64,000 nt of DNA from Setomelanomma holmii (taxonomy: Eukaryota > Ascomycota > Dothideomycetes > Pleosporales > Phaeosphaeriaceae). The stretch lies in the NCBI GenBank assembly GCA_010015745.1, contig ML978211.1, positions 1 to 64,000 on the forward strand, in the 5' to 3' direction. Shown here piece by piece: positions 57,139-64,000 of the stretch. The translations under genes were made by a program, and so were the position numbers. Below the pieces are notes generated by a model. The model worked only from the letters and a program-made list of their open reading frames with translations, had not been told where the DNA came from and did no database searches. Position 1 is the first letter of the stretch. Every line of letters starts with the position of its first letter.

Positions 57139-57616
57139 ATATGTTTTGAATATGTAGGACATGAGTATACGAAAAGAACGGTCACGAAAAGAGGGTCACG
57201 GGGAAGGGATTCTGAAACATCATTTTGGGTCGCATGGAGTTTGGCATTTGATATCACGCATTTTCCTCTCGTTCTACCTGCAAGATACCTCTCTCGATCT
57301 GGAGTCTCTTCTGGGCGGCATTTGCAGTGTATCTACCTTTCACTTTGTCTTCGCACCAATTTGTGTATATATGCGAATTACTATTGAATATCAGAATTCA
57401 CTTAACTCAGTGTGCCTTTGACGATGCCTTTGTGACGCGAGTGCGTGCAGCAAGCGCAACCAGTAATGCGTCTTGGCGAGGCGGCTCGGATGACGTCAGC
57501 GCGTTCGCGTCTGTAGCGAGAACATGATCAGGTCACCGCCTATGAAATAGCAACACTCCCCTGCTTGACCTTAGCAAACCACATTCGATATGTGCAGGTA
57601 ACACGACGCAGCGAGG
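57139..57616. other. Intergenic region between GLT1 and the YME2 gene
   Basis: GLT1 3' flank followed by the next promoter. A TGACGTCA (CRE/ATF-type) octamer occurs at 57490-57497 (GATGACGTCAGC). No gene is seen. Confidence 0.45.
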
Positions 57617-60246
57617 ATGTTACCACGACGAGGCTACTACAGTGCTGGTCGGCGGCCATCCCAGCTCGTCACCAGGTTGGTGAAAGAAGCTTCGCAATAT
57701 TGCAGATCACCCGCACGTGCTGACTGGATGCAGGAGCTCAGCACTGCCCTCACGCTTTCGGGCCTCACCAACAGGCTCGTTGCGACCATGGGCTGTCACA
57801 AGTCGGTATGCCTCGCTACAGGCTGGCGAAGACAAGACCGGCCATATCAGCGCGGGACCCAATGAAGGCATCCTCTTTTTCAACAATGTGTTTCCCATTC
57901 AGATTCGCAAGATATTCGGTCTTCCGATGCCAAGACTACTGGATAGGATCATGAGTCCCACAATTTCTGGAACGGATCCAAATGGCGTAATTGAGCGAGC
58001 AAAAGCTAAGCGAACCCTTCCAATACAGTCGACCGAGATCCTCCCTCGGGTGAGAGAAGGCGGAGCTTTCGTCAAGTTTACGCACGATGGAAGCACACCG
58101 ACATCAGAGATTGAGAAGATATTGCAGCAGTATCTCCGAGATGAGCCTGTGAAGCCATGGTGGAGTCCGTGGAAACGAATGCGTGCCAAGATGGTCAAGG
58201 GACGACCGTGGGTCGAAGATATGATGCGTATACCGGCACCACGACTACGCGTTGAGTTTGTTCCTGGCGAGCCTGGCGCACCGGTCACGGACGCTGTGGA
58301 GTTGAGTCAAGAACAGCTCTTTCAATTTTTTAGGCCATATGGCAAGCTGGGTGATATTGTCATGCAGCCTTCTGACTCAAAAATACTTCCCAAGTTTGCC
58401 TATCTGGACTACTCGAGCATTGGGAAGGCAATCATGGCAAAGAACTGCATGCATGGTTATCTGGTCTCGGAAGCCGAAGGAGGTGGAGCGAAGGGCACGT
58501 TCTTGCGCCTGAAGTACGAGCAGAAGATCAAGCCTCGCTACATCAGAGACTGGATATTCAGCCATCCGAGAATCATCATCCCGATCGTGGCAGCACTCAT
58601 TGCTGGTACTGTGGCTATTGTGTTCGATCCCATCCGCACATTCTTCGTAAAAGCACACATTACCAGAACTCTCCATTTTGAGGACAACAAGTGGTATAAG
58701 TGGATCAAGGGCTACGCAACCGATATCATCCATGGCCACAAACGCAACGAAGACGACTCGTACGATGCTATTTGGGATGACCGCAAGAGCAACATCGAAC
58801 AGATCCAGACTTGGCTAATGGAGACCGCCGACACTTTCATCATTGTGCAGGGCCCGAGAGGGTCTGGTAAGAGAGAATTGGTCGTAGATCAAGCACTTCA
58901 GGATAAGAGATTGAAGCTTGTTATCGACTGCAAGCCAATACAGGAAGCTCGTGGCGACAGTCCGACAATCAGCGCCGCTGCTGCTTCCGTTGGGTACAAG
59001 CCTGTGTTCAGCTGGATGAACAGCATCAGCGGCATGATTGATATGGCAGCACAAGGTGCTACTGGTGTAAAGACTGGCTTCTCGGAAACGTTGGAAACTC
59101 AGTTGAACAAGATCTGGAATACAACTACTACCGCGCTCAGGGAGATTGCTCTTGACCATCGGCACAAAGACGACAAGGACGCCAACCTCGCGGACGATGA
59201 TTGGCTCGAAGCTCATCCTGAGCGCAGACCGATCGTTGTCATCGACAATTTTTTACACAAGAGCCAGGAGAGCGGCATTGTCTACGATAAGCTTGCAGAG
59301 TGGTATGTACGCATTTGAAGAAAATTCCGAAAGATACTGACGAAACAGGGCCGCTCGATTGACAACGACGAATGTCGCACATGTTATCTTCTTGACGAAT
59401 GATGTTGCCTTCAGCAAGTCTCTATCGAAGGCGCTTCCCGATCGTGTCTTCCGCCAGATATCACTCTCTGACTGCAGTCCTGAGGTCGCGAAGAAGTTTG
59501 TGATCACTCACCTAGACGCAGACGTTGAAGATGATCCAGCACCCAAGGACGGCTCAGAGAAGAAGCTGCCGTCACAACATCGCACGGATCTTGGAGAGCT
59601 CGATACGTGCATTGATCTGCTAGGCGGTCGCCTTACGGATCTGGAGTTCCTCGCAAGACGAATCAAGACCGGTGAAACACCGAACAAGGCTGTCAATGAA
59701 ATAATCGACCAGTCCGCATCCGAGATCCTAAAAATGTACATATTCGGCGCCGAAGACGATAGCGGCAAGAGACAATGGAACGCAGAGCAAGCTTGGATGC
59801 TCATCAAGGAACTCTCCAAGAAGGAAAGTCTGCGATACAACGAAGTCCTTCTCGACGACATCCTCAAGACCGGCGGCGAAACCGTCCTCCGCGCCCTCGA
59901 GCAGGCCGAGCTCATCTCCATCATCTCCGGACCCAACGGCCGCCCATCGACCATCAAGCCTGGCAAACCTGTATACCATCCAGCCTTCAAGCGCCTGACC
60001 AAAGACAAGGTGCTCAAGAGCCACCTGGACCTTGCTATCCTAACCAACCTCACGAAGATTGAGAACACGACCATTGACAAGTGCGAGAATGAGTTGCTGT
60101 TGCTGAGCAAGCTTAAGAATCAGCCGGCGCAGCTGACGGGTCGCGTGCAGTATCTGCTAGCGAAACTCATGACGAGCCAGACGAAGGTGGAGAAGTATGA
60201 GCTGGAAATCAAGGATCTGAAGAAGGTGATGGGTGAGGAGTATTAG
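57617..60246 (+). CDS. YME2: Mitochondrial inner-membrane escape protein YME2 (RNA12 family)
   Basis: Exons 57617-57675, 57734-59302 and 59349-60246 encode 841 residues, matching yeast Yme2. The first intron (58 nt, donor GTTGGT, branch GCTGAC, acceptor TGCAG) joins a basic presequence (MLPRRGYYSAGRRPSQLVTR) to the body; the second is 46 nt. An RRM-like domain lies at about residues 190-265, a membrane span (IIIPIVAALIAGTVAIVF) near residue 295, and a large domain with P-loop GPRGSGKREL near residue 390 follows in the intermembrane space. Yme2/Rna12 affects mitochondrial DNA escape and nucleoid organisation. The RRM-plus-span-plus-P-loop order is characteristic. The start is the only one giving the presequence in frame. 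Confidence 0.9.
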
Positions 60247-60837
60247 TGGCTGGCCTTGCTTGAGCTTGAGAGTATATAGGGATCACAACTCCCATCAGAA
60301 CATGCATTTTTGACACATGTTGAGAGCAGCCCAAATGTCCTCCATACTTTGGTGATGTTTCCTCGTTACTATGGTGTTAATTCTCCGGTGTTGTGGAAGG
60401 CTTTCCCCAAGAAACCCAGATTTTGCCCGTTCGCGGCCACACTCCTGACTAGTGGTCTCTTAGCTCATGGGTATTGCGCATAGCCACAAGTGCTGAACAT
60501 CTTCAATTGGAGTCTCACATGGTGAAGGTTGACTTCTTCAACCGCACTCCCCGCCAGTTCGTGTTCCAAGGCTCTGGCGGTTGGCACAACGTCATTTGTC
60601 GAGCCGAGGTCGGTATTCTGCCGGTGCGCGAGAGCCTGTGCGCGCCGTTCCCGCGAGCTCGTCCCATCTTTCCGGCCCTAAAGCTGCCCTGCCAACGTGC
60701 GCAACAGAACAAGAGCTTGCCTTTCATCAATTTTGCGCGACTGCCATTGCGCCCTGACCCGCCCTGACCCGCCCTTCACCTCCTTCGACACCCACACTAC
60801 CATTATCGCCTCACTGCAGACCTGACCTTCCGGCACA
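60247..60837. other. Intergenic region, adenylate kinase promoter
   Basis: YME2 3' flank and the promoter of the next gene. A short direct repeat, GCCCTGACCC twice, lies at about 60750-60772. No gene is seen. Confidence 0.4.
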
Positions 60838-61882
60838 ATGGCACCCATCACAGACTCGGTCGTCGACGAGCTCAAGAGCACCGTCCACAAGCTCGAGCAG
60901 CGCATCCAAGAGCTCGAGAGCAGACTGTCCGGCCATGGCGGGAGTGCGCCGGCGTCACAAGAGAGCGTGAGGATGATTTTGATGGGACCACCGGGCGCTG
61001 GTGAGTGGCAGCATCTTGGAAGCACAATGGAATGCAGGAGAAAATTGCTGACCCGGAAAATAGGCAAGGGCACGCAAGCACCACGGATCAAAGACAAGTT
61101 CTGCGCATGCCATCTGGTATGTCATACCGCCGAAGCTCCCGCGTCCTGAGACAGTATAGGCAGGGGCACAACGTGCTAATGCATCGCAGGCCACAGGAGA
61201 CATGCTGCGAGCGCAAGTCGCAGCGAAGACACCACTGGGCCGGGAAGCGAAGAAGATCATGGACGCCGGCGGTCTTGTCAGCGACGAGATTATGGTCAAC
61301 ATGATCCAGACTGAGCTCGAGCAAAACAAGGAGTGTCAGAAAGGGTACGTGGAAGTTCTCAGAGGAGCAAAGCGCGGGCTGCAGCGTTCATAGATCTGTC
61401 TACTGACAGTAGTTCACAGCTTCATCCTCGACGGATTCCCACGAACAGTCACCCAGGCAGAGAAGCTCGACGGCATGCTCGAAGCCACCCAGAAGCCCCT
61501 GCAGCACGCCGTTGAGCTCCAAATTGACGATGGTCTGCTTGTCTCGCGTATTACCGGGCGTCTCGTTCACCCCGCGTCCGGCCGCTCATACCACAAGATC
61601 TTCAACCCACCCAAGGCACCCATGACCGATGACGTTACTGGCGAGCCATTGATCCAGCGGTCCGACGACAACGCCGAGACACTCAAGAAGCGCCTGTCGA
61701 CATATCACGACCAGACCGCGCCCGTCGTTGCGTACTACCAGAAGACTGGCATCTGGAAGCCCATAGATGCGAGCCAAGATCCAGGCCAAGTCTGGAAGAG
61801 CCTGCTTAAGATTTTCGACGACAAGGCGTACGTTGCCGGCCGGTCAGGCAGCCTGCTGAACCGGATTGGTCTGAAGAACTAG
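60838..61882 (+). CDS. ADK1: Adenylate kinase, cytosolic/intermembrane long form
   Basis: Exons 60838-61000, 61064-61116, 61190-61344 and 61420-61882 encode 277 residues; introns are 63, 73 and 75 nt. The P-loop GPPGAGKGT (50-58) is split by the first intron. ATGDMLRAQ and FILDGFPRT form the AMP site, and GRLVHPASGRSYH starts the long LID domain. It converts ATP plus AMP to two ADP. Residues 1-40 form a charged, heptad-like extension (DELKSTVHKLEQRIQELESR) that could make a coiled coil; this is present in many filamentous fungi but not in yeast Adk1. The start is the first ATG after the leader. The intron within the P-loop explains why no single open frame shows the whole motif. Confidence 0.94.
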
Positions 61883-62582
61883 ACCCCGGCAAAGGCGAAG
61901 AACTATAGCCTAACGGCTCAGGATGTGAACACGTTACGCCTACGCAAGGCATCTCCTACGAATCTCAATCATGTTTGCACTCACGTAAAAGTGGCCTTTA
62001 CGCTTCGGCACGAGGGATGCATATAGGTTAATGGGTTCAGTGTACTTGTACAGACGCATTTGGATCCGGGTAGTCGGCGGTCTGGTGTCGGGAAGGGATC
62101 ATGCGCTTTTCTTGCATGTTCAGATACTCGTGCGAAACTGGTTCGGGCAGAATGGTTCGAGATTGGTGCGCGGGAGCTTTTGAGGAAATGCATACGTGTC
62201 TCCAAGCTTATTCTCTCTTACGTGCTGCTTACACTTCTGTCGTGAACTTTAGCTTGCAACTGCTGCTCACTCGTACTTCTCGAGGCACAAAGAACGCCGC
62301 TGACATAAAATCTCCACGTGCACTCTTATCCCAAGAAACAACGTGTTCGAGCCACAAGTTGACTCGGCGTTTAAGCATCCTAACCTCCGACGCTCTTTCT
62401 TCCCGTCCCCAGAAACTCACCCCAGAAACATTTACCCATCTTCCACGTCCCGCCAATTGAACCCGCACGCGCACAGTCGCATCCGGTACCGTCGTCTTCT
62501 CAACCTCTCACGACCAGCTTCATCGCAGCCCCGTCAGCGCACACCCACATCCAACCCAGCGCTAAGCGCAAACACATCCACC
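61883..62582. other. Intergenic region between adenylate kinase and BET1
   Basis: No coding potential recognised. The last 200 bases are C-rich and look like the BET1 leader. Confidence 0.4.
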
Positions 62583-63315
62583 ATGTCGAACCGGTACGCT
62601 TACCTCTACACTTCCGGTGGACTAGAGTGCTGATATTGCCAACGATAGCTTTGGAAGATCAGATCCCCGCGACGATCTCTTCAGCACATACAACCGTAGC
62701 GCCTCGCCCTCGAAATCCAAACAAACGCCGCGCTCGCCGTATGGAGGCGGGTACGGGTACGCCCCTGCCGAGTCGAATGGGCCGAGTTTTGGGGCGTATC
62801 CTGGCGCTAGTTCGAATGGGACGCTATATCCTGGTGGTGGGAGCGTGGGGGGAGGGTCGGGCTATGGTGTAGGAAATGGAGATGCCCGGAAGGACGAGTT
62901 GCCATTATACAGAAGTGCGACGCCGAATTCGCGAGGACAATATAGTGCGGCGGTGCTGGATGAATTGGAGAGTCAGAATGATAATGAGCATGTTGGTATG
63001 CTGACGAGTAAGGTTAAACAGCTCAAAGACGTACGTTTCCCGTTCCCTCCCCCTGTCTTTTACACCCGTGTCTCACGGTTAATGGGTCCCAGGACTGACA
63101 AGAACTAGTTGACGCATTTGATTGGCGACGAAATTCGTGACTCGACCGCCCTGACGGAGAAGATGAACGACCAGTTTGAAAACTCGAGACTGAAGTTGAG
63201 GGGTACGATGAATCGGATGTTGAGGATGGCGGAGAAGACGGGGGTTGGGTGGAGGGTGTGGTTGGGGTTCTTTGCCGCTGTTATACTGTTGTTTTGGTGG
63301 GTTTGGTTGAGATGA
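62583..63315 (+). CDS. BET1: BET1-like ER-Golgi v-SNARE
   Basis: Exons 62583-62593, 62649-63030 and 63109-63315 encode 199 residues; the first exon is just 11 nt (Met-Ser-Asn plus two bases). A Ser/Gly/Tyr-rich region (residues 5-100) precedes the SNARE helix, which runs from LDELESQNDNEHVGML across the second intron to GDEIRDSTALTEKMNDQFE, with the central polar layer near the intron. A C-terminal tail anchor follows (VWLGFFAAVILLFWWVWL), ending three residues later. Bet1 pairs with Sed5, Bos1 and Sec22 in ER-to-Golgi vesicle fusion. The protein is longer than yeast Bet1 because of the low-complexity N-terminus, which is common in filamentous fungi. Confidence 0.88.
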
Positions 63316-63963
63316 TGATCGAGGAGGAGTGAGGACAGGGCGCATTTGCATTTGGCGAGGTGTCTGGCGTTTGCTGTTCTGGATCATGAGTTAGAGGGTT
63401 TGGGAAGTGCATATGTGTAATCGAGTGTGGGTGTATAAAAGTACGTCATATGTCATATGGGAAGGCATGGTAGCAATATATTGATAACCAAGGTTCCAGC
63501 TGTGGAGCGATTCTGAGACGTCTGACATCAGTTGTCACTGTCAGCCATTCGTTCTTGTAGTGCTTCTGGCGGCACTTTTAACTAAGGCAAAGTATGTCGC
63601 GAGACTAGGGACCAGCCCGCATAACTTGATTAGAGAGGTAATTTCGGCTTCGTTCTGACATGGTCTCGCGCCTTCAAGCTTCCAACGCAATTATTCCTCA
63701 TCGATCTTCATCTTCTGGCGGCCGGCTCGTGCGCTCAGCTGAGAGGCCCACTGGTTGCGCGTCATGTGATGGAACACTTGATCTTTTGGACGTACACCTT
63801 GCAGACGGAGTGGGCCCAGCAAGGTAGGCCATGAAATGTAGGTGCTCAAATTCTGGATGTCCTGCCATCAACTAGGAATGCCAGGAGATTAGGCTGCTGT
63901 TCTCGGTATATATAGGCACACTCGACTAGTGCAAGCGAGATTTGGCGGAGAACAAGAGCAGAC
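63316..63963. other. Intergenic region with a TATA-like promoter at its end
   Basis: Mostly without features. GGTATATATAGGC at 63904-63916 is a good TATA-like element about 50 bases before the ATG at 63964. Confidence 0.4.
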
Positions 63964-64000
63964 ATGAAAATCGTTTCTCAATATTTTGGTGACGAGACAG
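63964..64000 (+). CDS. Possible start of a further gene, cut by the window end
   Basis: An ATG 50 bases downstream of a TATA-like box opens a frame (MKIVSQYFGDET) that is still open at the last base. Too short to identify; it could be a chance ATG. Confidence 0.25.
   Translation, partial: MKIVSQYFGDET

Noticed and set aside
52792..57162. Several long minus-strand open frames within GLT1
   Set aside because: They follow the codon bias of the sense gene and have no signatures.

Overview
The window reads as nuclear DNA of a filamentous ascomycete, most likely a Dothideomycete (class is an inference). Genes are monocistronic, introns are mostly 45-95 nt with GT..AG ends and CTAAC/CTGAC-type branch sites, and the recognisable proteins are fungal: nuo78, oleate desaturase, a single-chain NADH-type glutamate synthase, YME2/RNA12, CHZ1, BET1, Nha1/Sod2-type antiporter and an AA7-CBM18 oxidase.

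Layout. 1.2-8.1 kb: secreted S41-type peptidase, a secreted two-CBM18 plus FAD oxidase (chito-oligosaccharide oxidase-like), and a ketopantoate-reductase-like enzyme on the minus strand. 8.5-20.1 kb: a stack of transposons. An 8-bp-TSD hAT element (11947-15373) sits in the integrase of a Ty1/Copia LTR retrotransposon (8820-18159, 5-bp TSD). That element sits in a small pogo-like non-autonomous element (8538-18260), which abuts a full-length Fot1/pogo element (18263-20078). The outer insertion point is a perfect 42-bp palindrome. All the transposase and polyprotein genes carry premature stops that fit C-to-T/G-to-A mutation, as expected of RIP (repeat-induced point mutation) or methyl-C decay. 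20.8-29.1 kb: two damaged host genes (a multi-pass membrane protein and a STAND-N-like plus LRR protein) on either side of an intact DHA1-type MFS transporter.

29.8-63.3 kb is a gene-dense conserved block: EMC7, LtrA-like membrane protein, Na+/H+ antiporter, complex I 75/78-kDa subunit, delta-12 desaturase, NUDT7/8-like Nudix hydrolase, ATIC (ADE16/17), CHZ1, GLT1, YME2, adenylate kinase and BET1. A 3.4-kb stretch before GLT1 has no gene I can support. Exon coordinates were worked out by hand from splice motifs and reading-frame continuity; each multi-exon model listed sums to a multiple of three.

The functions are mainly housekeeping (purine and glutamate synthesis, complex I, ER membrane insertion, SNARE transport, lipid desaturation), with a secreted/accessory end at the left. 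I found no secondary-metabolite cluster, CRISPR array or defence island. The most unusual content is the nested transposon stack with its palindromic target, and the decayed STAND-N/LRR gene.
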